Shown here piece by piece: positions 52,392-59,659 of a stretch of DNA of 64,000 nucleotides. Numbering within the stretch: the first letter of the stretch is position 1; each line of letters begins with the position of its first letter. This DNA is from Micromonospora globbae (GTDB lineage: Bacteria; Actinomycetota; Actinomycetes; Mycobacteriales; Micromonosporaceae): positions 310,001 to 374,000 of the forward strand of contig NZ_RAQQ01000002.1 in the NCBI RefSeq assembly GCF_003610785.1, read 5' to 3'. The notes below the pieces were generated by a model. It had not been told where the DNA came from. It did no database searches and saw only the letters and a list, made by a program, of their open reading frames with translations. The position numbers were made by a program, and so were the translations under genes.

Positions 52392-53032
52392 CCCGGGTCG
52401 TGGTGGTGGACGACCAGACGCTGGTCCGTCAGGGCATCCGCCGCCTGCTCGACCTCGCGGGCATCGAGGTCGTGGGGGAGGCGGACGACGGCGCGACGGC
52501 GCTGGACGTCATCGTGGCGCACCGCCCGGACGTCGCCCTGCTCGACCTGCGCATGCCGCACCGCGACGGCATCTGGACGCTGCGGCAGCTGAGCGACCGT
52601 GCGGTGGACGTACCCGTGCTCGTGCTCACCACCTTCGACGACGACGCTCTCCTCCTCGACGCCGTACGCGCCGGCGCGCGCGGCTACCTGCTCAAGGACG
52701 TCACGCTCGAGCAACTGACCCGGGCCGTCGAGACCCTCGCCTCGGGCGGGACGCTCATCGCCGCGTCGATCACCGACCGGCTGCTGCGCGCCATCCGGTC
52801 GGCGCCCGCCCCCGTCGGCGTGGCCGGGTCCACCCCGCAGGAGCTGACCGGACGCGAATTGGAGGTGCTGCGGCTGGTGGCCGAGGGGTACACCAACCGG
52901 GAGATCGCCGGCGCCCTGTTCCTCGCCGAGGGGACCGTGAAGAACCACGTCTCGACGATCCTGCTCAAGCTCGGCGCTCGGGACCGCACCAACGCGGTGC
53001 TGCGGGCCCTGCACGAGGGCATCCTGCGCTGA
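52388..53032 (+). CDS. NarL/LuxR-family response regulator
   Basis: This 214-residue regulator has a receiver domain with acidic pocket DDQ (residues 8-10), phosphoacceptor Asp53 in ALLDLRMPH, Thr in VLTTFDDD and Lys in LLKDVT. The C-terminal LuxR helix-turn-helix (LTGRELEVLRLVAEGYTNRE, LFLAEGTVKNHVSTI) is at about 150-210. It is coupled to the kinase gene through ATGA. The probable target is the divergent ABC-2 exporter. Confidence 0.92.
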   Translation: MTRVVVVDDQTLVRQGIRRLLDLAGIEVVGEADDGATALDVIVAHRPDVALLDLRMPHRDGIWTLRQLSDRAVDVPVLVLTTFDDDALLLDAVRAGARGYLLKDVTLEQLTRAVETLASGGTLIAASITDRLLRAIRSAPAPVGVAGSTPQELTGRELEVLRLVAEGYTNREIAGALFLAEGTVKNHVSTILLKLGARDRTNAVLRALHEGILR

Positions 53033-53116
53033 GCCGGGTCGCACCCGTCCGGACGCCGGTGCCGCGGCGCGTGCCGACCCGGGGCGCGCGGCGGGCCGGG
53101 GCGGCGGGGCAGGCCC

Positions 53117-53122
53117 TAGGGT
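53117..53122 (+). promoter_or_regulatory. -10 element of a leaderless phosphatase mRNA
   Basis: TAGGGT lies 7 nt before the GTG at 53130 and decides that start over the GTG at 53121. Confidence 0.5.
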
Positions 53123-53129
53123 GGTCACC

Positions 53130-53834
53130 GTGGCGACCCTTCTGCTTCTGCGACACGGCCGGACCACCGCGAACGCCGACGGCGGCCTGGCCGGCCGGCA
53201 ACCGGTCGAGCTGGACGAGACCGGCCGGGGGCAGGCGGCCGCCGTCGGTGAACGGCTGCGCGGGCTGCCCCTCGCCGCCGTGGTGACCAGCCCCCTCGTC
53301 CGCTGCCGGCAGACCCTCGAACTGGCGCTGCCGGACGTCGCCCCGGTCGTGGAGGAGCGGCTCATCGAGTGCGGGTACGGCACATGGGAGGGGCAGCCGC
53401 TCAAGAAGCTGGCCAAGGACCCGCTCTGGCCGGTGGTGCAGCAGCACCCGAGCGCGGCCGTCTTCCCGGAGGGGGAGGCGATGGCCGAGATGGCGGCCCG
53501 CGCCGTCGCGGCGGTGCGGTCGTGGGACGCCCGCGTCAACGCCGAGCACGGCCCCGAGGCGCTCTGGCTGGCCTGCAGCCACGGCGATGTGATCAAGGCC
53601 ATCGTGGCGGACGCGCTCGGCGTACACCTGGATCTGTTCCAGCGGATCGTGGCCGACCCGGCGTCGGTGACCGTGATCCGCTACACCCCGCTGCGGCCGT
53701 TCCTCGTACGCCTGAACGACACCGGCGGCGACCTCGCGGGCCTGGTCCCGCCGCCGCGCAAGCGGCGCCGGCGGGCGCCCCGGCGGACCGACTCGGACGC
53801 GGCGGTGGGCGGCGGCGCCGGCGCGACCCGGTGA
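53130..53834 (+). CDS. histidine-phosphatase superfamily protein, MSMEG_4193/Rv2135c type
   Basis: This 234-residue phosphoglycerate-mutase-like phosphatase has the catalytic RHG in LLLLRHGRTTANADGG (about residues 3-18) and the second histidine in LACSHGDVIKAIVADAL (about 150). It is followed by a basic, Pro/Arg-rich tail of about 40 residues. It begins the cluster that runs through DUF3090 and SCO1664 to mshC, in the same order as Rv2135c-Rv2130c. The substrate is unknown. GTG 53130 is favoured by the TAGGGT spacing. Confidence 0.88.
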   Translation: MATLLLLRHGRTTANADGGLAGRQPVELDETGRGQAAAVGERLRGLPLAAVVTSPLVRCRQTLELALPDVAPVVEERLIECGYGTWEGQPLKKLAKDPLWPVVQQHPSAAVFPEGEAMAEMAARAVAAVRSWDARVNAEHGPEALWLACSHGDVIKAIVADALGVHLDLFQRIVADPASVTVIRYTPLRPFLVRLNDTGGDLAGLVPPPRKRRRRAPRRTDSDAAVGGGAGATR

Positions 53835-53941
53835 CCGGCGCCCGGGGCCGGGCCACCCGGGGCGGCCGGGTGGGCTGCGCCGGGTGTGGCGCGAGGCGGC
53901 GATTCGGGTCGGTGGGGTGCGCGACGCCGTGACGGGCCGGA

Positions 53942-53947
53942 TAGGGT
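53942..53947 (+). promoter_or_regulatory. -10 element of a leaderless DUF3090 mRNA
   Basis: TAGGGT stands 7 nt before the ATG at 53955, with no Shine-Dalgarno sequence. Confidence 0.5.
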
Positions 53948-53954
53948 CGTGGGT

Positions 53955-54533
53955 ATGACCCACCAGGTGCACGCCTTCGAGCCGCCGGAGCGGTTCGTCG
54001 CCGGGACCGTCGGGCCTCCGGGGGAGCGGACGTTCTTCCTCCAGGCCCGCGGCGGAGGCCGGCTGGTCAGCGTCGCGCTGGAGAAGGTCCAGGTGTCCCT
54101 GCTCGCCGAGAAGCTCGAGGAACTGCTCACCGAGGCCCACCGCCGGTTCGGGGTGGAGCTGCCCGAGGCGCCCACGACGCTCGGCGACAACGACCCGCTG
54201 GACACGCCCGTCGACGAGGAGTTCCGCGTCGGCACCCTCGGCCTGGCCTTCGACGTCGACACCGCGACCGTCGTGATCGAGGCGATCGCCGCCGGCGAGG
54301 CGGAGGCCGAGGTCGAGCTGGGCGGTTCCGACGACGACGAGGACGAGGACGACGACGAGCCGGACGACGACCTCGACCGGCTGCGGGTCCGGCTGACCCC
54401 GCAGGCGACCCGCGAGTTCATCGAGCGGGCCCGCCGCGTGGTCAACGCCGGCCGCCCGCCCTGCCCGCTCTGCGGCCAGCCGCTGGACCCCGCCGGGCAC
54501 CTCTGCCCGCGGCACAACGGTTACCACCGGTGA
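53955..54533 (+). CDS. DUF3090 protein (Rv2134c type)
   Basis: This 192-residue protein carries the DUF3090 opening (MTHQVHAFEPPERFVAGTVG; RTFFLQARGGGRLVSVALEK), an acidic loop (DDDEDEDDDE) and a C-terminal zinc-ribbon-like end (CPLCGQPLDPAGHLCPRHNG) with three Cys and one or two His. The function is unknown. It is always found with the SCO1664 family and mshC in actinobacteria. The stop overlaps the next GTG by 4 nt, so DUF3090 and SCO1664 are made together. Confidence 0.9.
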   Translation: MTHQVHAFEPPERFVAGTVGPPGERTFFLQARGGGRLVSVALEKVQVSLLAEKLEELLTEAHRRFGVELPEAPTTLGDNDPLDTPVDEEFRVGTLGLAFDVDTATVVIEAIAAGEAEAEVELGGSDDDEDEDDDEPDDDLDRLRVRLTPQATREFIERARRVVNAGRPPCPLCGQPLDPAGHLCPRHNGYHR

Positions 54534-55348
54534 CGTCGTCCGGCATCCAGCCCCGGCAGGACGGCGACGCCGCGCTCCGCTTGCTGCGCGACGGCGAGCT
54601 CACCCTCGAAGGACGGCTCGTCGACGCGTCGAACGCCACGCTGCGCGGGGTGCTGACCCTCGACGGGGTCAGCGCCCACTGCGTCTACAAGCCGGTACGC
54701 GGTGAACGGCCGCTGTGGGACTTCCCGGACGGCACCCTGGCCGGCCGGGAGGTCTCGGCCTACCTGGTCTCCCGGGCCACCGGCTGGGACCTGGTCCCCC
54801 CGACGGTCCTGCGCGACGGCCCGTTCGGCCCGGGATCGTGCCAGCTCTGGATCGACGAGCCGGCCGACGCCGAGCCGCTGGTCGGGTTCGTGCCGGCCGA
54901 CGCGCTGCCGCCCCGCTGGTTCGCGATCGCCGCGGCCCGCGACGACGACGGCACCCCGTACGCCCTGGCGCACGCCGACGATCCCCGCCTGGCGCGGCTC
55001 GCGGTGCTCGACGCCGTGATCAACAACGCGGACCGCAAGGGCGGGCACGTGCTCGTCGGGCCGGACGACCGGATCTACGGCGTCGACCACGGGGTGAGCT
55101 TCCACGTCGAGGGGAAGCTGCGCACGGTGCTCTGGGGCTGGGCCGGTCGGCAGTTGCCGCCGGACGCCGTGCAGGTCCTCGACACGCTCGCCGGCCAGGT
55201 CGCCGGGCCGCTCGGCGAGGAACTGGCCGAGCACCTCACGATCAGCGAGATCGCCGAGCTGGCCGCCCGCATCGACCGGCTGCGCGACACCGGCCGGTTC
55301 CCGCTGCCGTCCGAGGACTGGCCGGCGGTCCCCTGGCCGCCGATCTGA
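54530..55348 (+). CDS. SCO1664-family protein (Rv2133c type), PI3/PI4-kinase-like fold
   Basis: This 272-residue protein is of the SCO1664 family: [20 protein letters not shown] and [20 protein letters not shown] with a possible ATP-anchoring Lys near residue 45. A kinase-like catalytic loop is [16 protein letters not shown] (about 165-180), and [12 protein letters not shown] holds the metal-binding Asp (about 190). This resembles phosphoinositide-3/4-kinase-like or HipA-like enzymes, so a phosphotransfer role is likely, but the substrate is unknown. It is coupled by GTGA to the DUF3090 gene and lies upstream of mshC. Confidence 0.87.
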   Translation: MTSSGIQPRQDGDAALRLLRDGELTLEGRLVDASNATLRGVLTLDGVSAHCVYKPVRGERPLWDFPDGTLAGREVSAYLVSRATGWDLVPPTVLRDGPFGPGSCQLWIDEPADAEPLVGFVPADALPPRWFAIAAARDDDGTPYALAHADDPRLARLAVLDAVINNADRKGGHVLVGPDDRIYGVDHGVSFHVEGKLRTVLWGWAGRQLPPDAVQVLDTLAGQVAGPLGEELAEHLTISEIAELAARIDRLRDTGRFPLPSEDWPAVPWPPI

Positions 55349-55468
55349 CCGGCGGGGTCCGCCCGGGGCCTTCGGGGCCGCGGCCCGGCAGCCCGCCCGG
55401 CCGCGTCCCGCCCGGCGCTGTCATGTTGATCACCCGTGGCCGTGCCCACCCGCTGTCGTACGGCTCGT

Positions 55469-55474
55469 TAGGCT
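55469..55474 (+). promoter_or_regulatory. -10 element of a leaderless mshC mRNA
   Basis: TAGGCT stands 7 nt before the ATG at 55482; no Shine-Dalgarno is seen. This suggests mshC has its own promoter in addition to any read-through. Confidence 0.5.
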
Positions 55475-55481
55475 GGCAATC

Positions 55482-56720
55482 ATGGAAGCGTGGGCGGGAC
55501 ACGAGGTGCCGCGGCTGCCGGGCAGGGGCCAGCCGCTGAGGTTGTACGACTCGGCGCGACAGGGCATCCACCCGAGTGACCCGGCCGACGTGGCGCGGAT
55601 GTACGTCTGCGGCATCACCCCGTACGACGCCACGCACCTCGGCCACGCCGCCACCATGATCACGTTCGACCTGGTGCAGCGCATGTGGCGGGACGCCGGC
55701 CTGACGGTGCGGTACGTGCAGAACGTCACCGACATCGACGACCCGCTGCTGGAACGCGCCGAGCGCGACGGCGAGGACTGGGTGGTCCTCGCGATGCGGG
55801 AGACGGCGCTGTTCCGGGAGGACATGGAGACGCTGCGGATCATCCCGCCGGAGCACTACGTGGGCGCCGTCGAGTCGATCCCGGACATCGCCGACAAGGT
55901 GCTGCTCCTGCTCAAGGACGGCGCCGCGTACCGGCTCGACGACGGCACCGGCGACATCTACTTCGACGTCTCCGCCGCGCCCCGCTTCGGCTACGAGTCC
56001 AACCTCAGCCGGGACGAGATGCTGGAGATCTTCCCCGAGCGCGGCGGCGACCCCGACCGGGCCGGCAAGCGCGACCCGCTCGACCCGCTGCTGTGGCGCG
56101 GCGCCCGCGAGGGCGAGCCGTCCTGGCCGGGCGGCGAGCTGGGCGCCGGGCGGCCCGGCTGGCACATCGAGTGCGCCGTCATCGCGCTCAACCTGCTCGG
56201 TGACCGGATCGACGTGCAGGGCGGCGGCAACGACCTGCTCTTCCCGCACCACGAGGCGTCCGCGGCGCACGCCGAGCGGCTCACCGGCGAGGCGCCGTTC
56301 GCCCGCCACTACGTGCACGCCGGCATGATCGGGCTGGACGGCGAGAAGATGTCCAAGTCCAAGGGCAACCTCGTGTTCGTGTCCCGGCTGCGCGCCGACA
56401 AGGTGGACCCGATGGCGGTCCGGCTGGCGCTGCTGGCCGGGCACTACCGCAGCGACCGGGCCTGGACCGGGGAGCTGCTGGCCGCCGCGCAGGAGCGGCT
56501 GGCCCGCTGGCGCCGGGCCGCCGCCGCGCCCGCCGGGCCGTCGGGGGCCGAGTTCCTCGAGGGCGTACGCGCACGGCTCGCCGACGACCTCGACAGCCCC
56601 GGCGCGCTGGCGCTGGCCGACGCGTGGGCGGAGCAGGCGCTGGCCGGCGTGGGCGACAATGCGGGCGCGCCGGCGCTGTTCGCGAAGACGGTCGACGCCC
56701 TCCTCGGCGTAGCCCTCTAG
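55482..56720 (+). CDS. mshC: cysteine--glucosaminyl-inositol ligase of mycothiol synthesis
   Basis: This 412-residue enzyme joins cysteine to glucosaminyl-inositol with ATP, the third step of mycothiol synthesis. It is related to cysteinyl-tRNA synthetase: zinc Cys and HIGH-like site in [17 protein letters not shown] (about residues 41-57), the tRNA-synthetase-like core [15 protein letters not shown] (about 226), and KMSKSKGN (about 289). The C-terminal helical domain is short because no tRNA is bound, which separates it from cysS. Its place after SCO1664 is conserved in actinobacteria. Confidence 0.95.
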   Translation: MEAWAGHEVPRLPGRGQPLRLYDSARQGIHPSDPADVARMYVCGITPYDATHLGHAATMITFDLVQRMWRDAGLTVRYVQNVTDIDDPLLERAERDGEDWVVLAMRETALFREDMETLRIIPPEHYVGAVESIPDIADKVLLLLKDGAAYRLDDGTGDIYFDVSAAPRFGYESNLSRDEMLEIFPERGGDPDRAGKRDPLDPLLWRGAREGEPSWPGGELGAGRPGWHIECAVIALNLLGDRIDVQGGGNDLLFPHHEASAAHAERLTGEAPFARHYVHAGMIGLDGEKMSKSKGNLVFVSRLRADKVDPMAVRLALLAGHYRSDRAWTGELLAAAQERLARWRRAAAAPAGPSGAEFLEGVRARLADDLDSPGALALADAWAEQALAGVGDNAGAPALFAKTVDALLGVAL

Positions 56721-56824
56721 TCCCCGCCCCCCGCGCACCAAGCCCACAGGGCCCCGGCGCCGCGCGCTCCGTGCACGCCGCGCGCGCGCCGTGCGCGCCG
56801 TGCGCGCCCGCGGCCCCCACCCCC

Positions 56825-56896
56825 GCGATCTTGCACTTTGTGCCCGGGCGAATCGGGGCGTTAGCCGCGAATCGAGGGCCGAAAGTGCAAGATCGC
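56825..56896. repeat. REP-like inverted repeat
   Basis: GCGATCTTGCACTTT (56825-56839) is perfectly inverted at 56882-56896, with a 42-nt loop that itself contains two CGAATCG copies. It lies between mshC and the GntR gene. The perfect 15-bp arms and intergenic place resemble dispersed REP-type elements; a role as mshC terminator is also possible. Confidence 0.65.
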
Positions 56897-56961
56897 TGGG
56901 GCTGGGGCTGGGGCTGGGGCTGGGGCTGGGGCTGGGGCTGGGGCTGGGGCTGGGGCTGGGG
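56896..56961. repeat. (CTGGGG)11 microsatellite
   Basis: Eleven perfect head-to-tail copies of CTGGGG (66 bp) directly abut the REP-like arm, 40 nt beyond the 3' end of the GntR gene. The G-runs could form a quadruplex on the plus strand, and copy number is likely variable. Confidence 0.85.
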
Positions 56962-57000
56962 CGGTCAGCCCAGGACCACGCCCCTCCCCGCCCGCCCCGG

Positions 57001-57792
57001 TCAGCCCAGGACCAGGCCGGGGTCGGGGTCCGGTTCTGCGGCCGGGGCCGGGATCTTGTACTCCTCGGTGAGGGTGGTCATCGGTCCGGGCCAGGTCGCC
57101 TGGGCGACCTCGATCGGCTTGCGGGCGCCGTCGTAGGCGACGTGCAGCAGGTGCAGCACCGGTGTGTCGGGCCTGATCTGCAGGGTTTCCGCCTCCTCCC
57201 GGCTGGGCTGGCGGGCGCTGATCGTGTCGGTGGCGGTGACGTACCGGCGCCCGGTCGCCTCCTCGGCCTCCTGGTAGAGCGGCCGGCCGAACGCCTCGGC
57301 CCGTTCGAGGGACGTGCCGGCGGCGTCGGCCGGCAGGAACCAGGACGCGCCCACCTCGACGGGGGAGTCGTCGGTGCGGACGAGGTGCCGACGGCAGATC
57401 AGTTCGGTGCCGTCGGCCACGCCGAAGGCGTCGGCGACCTCGGGCGGCGCGGGGGCGCGCCCGACGGAGACGAGCTGCTGCCGGTATCGGGCGGCGAGAT
57501 CGGTGTGGTAGCCGCGGAAGCCGCCGTAGCGACCGCGGGAGAGGCGGTTGAGTCGCCGCCGGGTGCCTCGGACGTACGTGCCCGAGCCGGGCTTGGTGAT
57601 CAGGACGCCCTCGACGCGGAGCTGGTCGACGGCACGCTGGACGGTCTGCTTGGCCACGCCGAACATCTCCGCCATGGCCGGGATCGACGGCAGGCGCTCG
57701 CCGGGTGCCCAGTCACCGCGACGCACCCGAGCCTTGAGCTGCGCGGCGATCTGCCGGTGCGGGAACTCGGCGGCGCCCGGATTGATCTGCAT
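57001..57792 (-). CDS. GntR-family (HutC type) transcriptional regulator
   Basis: This 263-residue regulator has an N-terminal winged helix (FPHRQIAAQLKARVRRGDWA; MAEMFGVAKQTVQRAVDQLR) at about residues 10-75 and a UTRA effector domain at about 100-245 (ELICRRHLVRTDDSPVEVGA, VLHLLHVAYDGARKPIEVAQ). UTRA domains bind small molecules such as sugars, amino acids or fatty acids. The ATG at 57792 has GAGGAGGG immediately before; in-frame extension to 57861 is rejected. No obvious target lies beside it. Confidence 0.87.
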   Translation of the reverse strand: MQINPGAAEFPHRQIAAQLKARVRRGDWAPGERLPSIPAMAEMFGVAKQTVQRAVDQLRVEGVLITKPGSGTYVRGTRRRLNRLSRGRYGGFRGYHTDLAARYRQQLVSVGRAPAPPEVADAFGVADGTELICRRHLVRTDDSPVEVGASWFLPADAAGTSLERAEAFGRPLYQEAEEATGRRYVTATDTISARQPSREEAETLQIRPDTPVLHLLHVAYDGARKPIEVAQATWPGPMTTLTEEYKIPAPAAEPDPDPGLVLG

Positions 57793-57948
57793 GCCCTCCT
57801 CCTCGTCCACGGCTAGGTTCCTAGGATGCCGTAGGGAGGGTGTGGCGCGCGACCCCGACACGCCGACGGCAGCAGATGCCGAGCGACCGGCTCGGCGGGC
57901 ATCCCCGCCGTGCGGCGCGGCGACCCGCAGAAAGAGGCTCGGCAGCGC

Positions 57949-58219
57949 AACATCCAGGAAGTAGTGGGCTCACCCAGCGGCAGACCCCCCACATCCAGGA
58001 AGTAGTGGCCTCAACGGGCACCGGACCCGACAACATCCAGGAAGTAGTGGCCTCAGCCCGCGGCGGAAGCCACAACATCCAGGAAGTAGTGGCCTCGCCC
58101 GGCGGGGGACCTTCACAACCAGGGCGGGGTGGCGTCGGCCGGGCACCCCGGCAACATCCCGGAAGTAGGGGCATCAACCCCGCGACGATCCGACAACATC
58201 CGGGCAGTAGTCGCCTCAA
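57949..58219. repeat. seven-copy direct repeat array, period 39-42 bp
   Basis: The unit ACATCCAGGAAGTAGTGGCC begins at 57950, 57991, 58033, 58075, 58115 (degenerate), 58154 and 58196. Four leading copies are nearly identical over about 24 nt and separated by 17-18 nt of unrelated sequence. The last three are decayed. It is oriented between the GntR start and the PAC2 terminator. Confidence 0.85.
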
Positions 58220-58403
58220 GCCGGCGGCGACCGAGGGGACTCCGGCACGACGGAGCCCGGGCAGGCGCGCGAGCACGACCAACGGACGGGGCTCGGGGCA
58301 GGCCCGGTGGAGCGGGCACGACGGGGCGCGGGACGGGCATGGGGGAGCGGGCACGGGGGGCGGGCACGACAAAGCTCAGACGGTCACGGAGGAGCCGACA
58401 CGA

Positions 58404-58435
58404 CGGTGCCCGGGCCGCGAGCGGCCCGGGCACCG
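58404..58435 (-). terminator. hairpin terminator of the PAC2 gene
   Basis: A perfect 15-bp stem (CGGTGCCCGGGCCGC and its complement) with a two-base centre lies 16 nt beyond the PAC2 stop on the minus strand. Confidence 0.75.
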
Positions 58436-58450
58436 TACGTCAGACGCGCG

Positions 58451-59320
58451 TTACCAGGAACCGGCGGTCGGGCCGGCGGAGCCGCCCCGGCGGCGCAGGT
58501 ACTTCTCGAACTCCTGGGCGATCTCGTCGCCGGTCAGCGGGGTGATGCCCGCGTCGCCGACGCGTTCCTCGAGCTCGCGGACGTACTCACCGAGTTCGGC
58601 GTCCTGCTCGGCGGCGTTGCGGACCCGCTGTTCCCACTCGGCGGCCTCCTCGGCCAGGTCGGCCATGGGCACCGGCAGGTCGAGCACCTCCTCGACGCGG
58701 TGCAGCAGGGCGAGGGTGGCCTTGGGGCAGGGCGGGTTGTTGGCGTAGTGCGGCACGTGCACCCAGAACGACACGGCGTCCACCTCGGCCCGGGTGCACG
58801 CGTCGTGCAGCACGCCCACGATGCCGGTGGGGCCGTCGTAGCGGGTGGGGGTCAGCTGGTAGCGCTGGGCGGCCCGGGTGTCGGAGGCGCTGCCGCTGAT
58901 CGGCAGCGGCCGCGTGTACGGCACGTCGGCCAGCAGCGCCCCGAGGAGCACCACCCGTTCGACCTCCAGGCTGTGGCAGACCTCCAGCACCTGTTCGCAG
59001 AAGGTGCGCCAGCGCATGCTCGGCTCGATGCCGCGGATGAGCACCACGTCCCGCTCGGTGCCCTCGGGGCTGGCGACCATGAACCGGGTGGTGGGCCACT
59101 CGACGCGGCGTGTCTCGCCCTCCGCCATGGTGATCGTCGGCCGGCTCACCTGGAAGTCGTAGAAGTCCTCCGGGTCCAGCTCGGTAATCGGTCGGGCCTC
59201 CCAGACCTGCTCGAGGTGCTCGACCGCGGCGGTGGAGGCGTCGGCGGCGTCGTTCCAGCCTTCGAACGCGGCGATGGCCACCGGGGAGCGCAGCACCGGC
59301 AGTCCGTCGAACTCGGTCAC
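58451..59320 (-). CDS. PAC2 family protein (Rv2125 type)
   Basis: This 289-residue protein resembles the archaeal/eukaryotic proteasome-assembly chaperone 2 fold: VAIAAFEGWNDAADASTAAV, RDVVLIRGIEPSMRWRTFCE, VVLLGALLADVPYTRPLPI and VSFWVHVPHYANNPPCPKAT. Actinobacteria own proteasomes, and the family is suspected to help them, but this is not proven. The GTG start has GAGGTGAC upstream. It is divergent from metH, as Rv2125 is next to metH (Rv2124c) in mycobacteria. Confidence 0.9.
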   Translation of the reverse strand: MTEFDGLPVLRSPVAIAAFEGWNDAADASTAAVEHLEQVWEARPITELDPEDFYDFQVSRPTITMAEGETRRVEWPTTRFMVASPEGTERDVVLIRGIEPSMRWRTFCEQVLEVCHSLEVERVVLLGALLADVPYTRPLPISGSASDTRAAQRYQLTPTRYDGPTGIVGVLHDACTRAEVDAVSFWVHVPHYANNPPCPKATLALLHRVEEVLDLPVPMADLAEEAAEWEQRVRNAAEQDAELGEYVRELEERVGDAGITPLTGDEIAQEFEKYLRRRGGSAGPTAGSW

Positions 59321-59659
59321 GCCGTCACCTCACCCTGCTCGTGACGCCGACCCGGGCGGGGCGCGGTCGGTCGTCCTCGGCGCGCCGGGCGGGGCCCGGC
59401 CGACCGCCCCTGGCGCGTGGTGGCGTCCCTGTACTCCTTCACGTCCGTCAGCCTACGTCCCGGGCCGGGATGCGGCCCGCCGGCCGCGCCGGTCGGGCCG
59501 GGCGGACGACCCGGCGGACCACCGAACACGCGGCCGGGGGACAACCGTGCGCACAACCCGGCGGGACCGGTCGAACCGGACAGCGTGATCCAGCCGACAG
59601 AATGTGGGACGGCGCGCCGGGGAGGGTCGGTGACGTCTCCGCCGCATTAGCCTGAAGCC
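59321..59659. other. divergent intergenic region of 339 bp between PAC2 and metH
   Basis: No gene is seen. It must hold the promoters of both flanking genes. A TAGCCT -10 near the metH start is noted separately. I looked for cobalamin, SAH and SAM riboswitch cores and saw none. Confidence 0.5.
59648..59653 (+). promoter_or_regulatory. -10 element of a leaderless metH mRNA
   Basis: TAGCCT is 6 nt before the GTG at 59660; there is no Shine-Dalgarno sequence. Confidence 0.5.

Larger units (their letters stand above)
57793..58450. other. gene-free stretch of 658 bp with a regular repeat array
   Basis: No convincing gene is present. 57949-58219 carries the seven-copy array described separately. 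58220-58400 is GC-rich sequence with repeated GAGCGGGCACG-like words. The PAC2 terminator closes the region at 58404-58435. Open frames through it only reflect the repeat period, a multiple of three. Confidence 0.6.

Noticed and set aside
56624..57136. Gly/Trp repeat protein across the CTGGGG tract
   Set aside because: It is only a translation of the microsatellite and overlaps the end of mshC and the GntR gene.
57949..58219. CRISPR array
   Set aside because: Spacers are only 17-18 nt, the repeats decay progressively, and there are no cas genes in the window.
57821..58372. Protein made of repeated Glu-Ala-Thr-Thr-Ser-Trp-Met-Leu units on the minus strand
   Set aside because: The 42-bp period creates the peptide repeat, but the frame shifts at copies with 39-41-bp spacing, and no ribosome site or domain is present.
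59321..59659. Cobalamin or SAH riboswitch before metH
   Set aside because: No B12-box or SAH core was seen, and the leaderless -10 at 59648 leaves no room for a 5' leader from that promoter.
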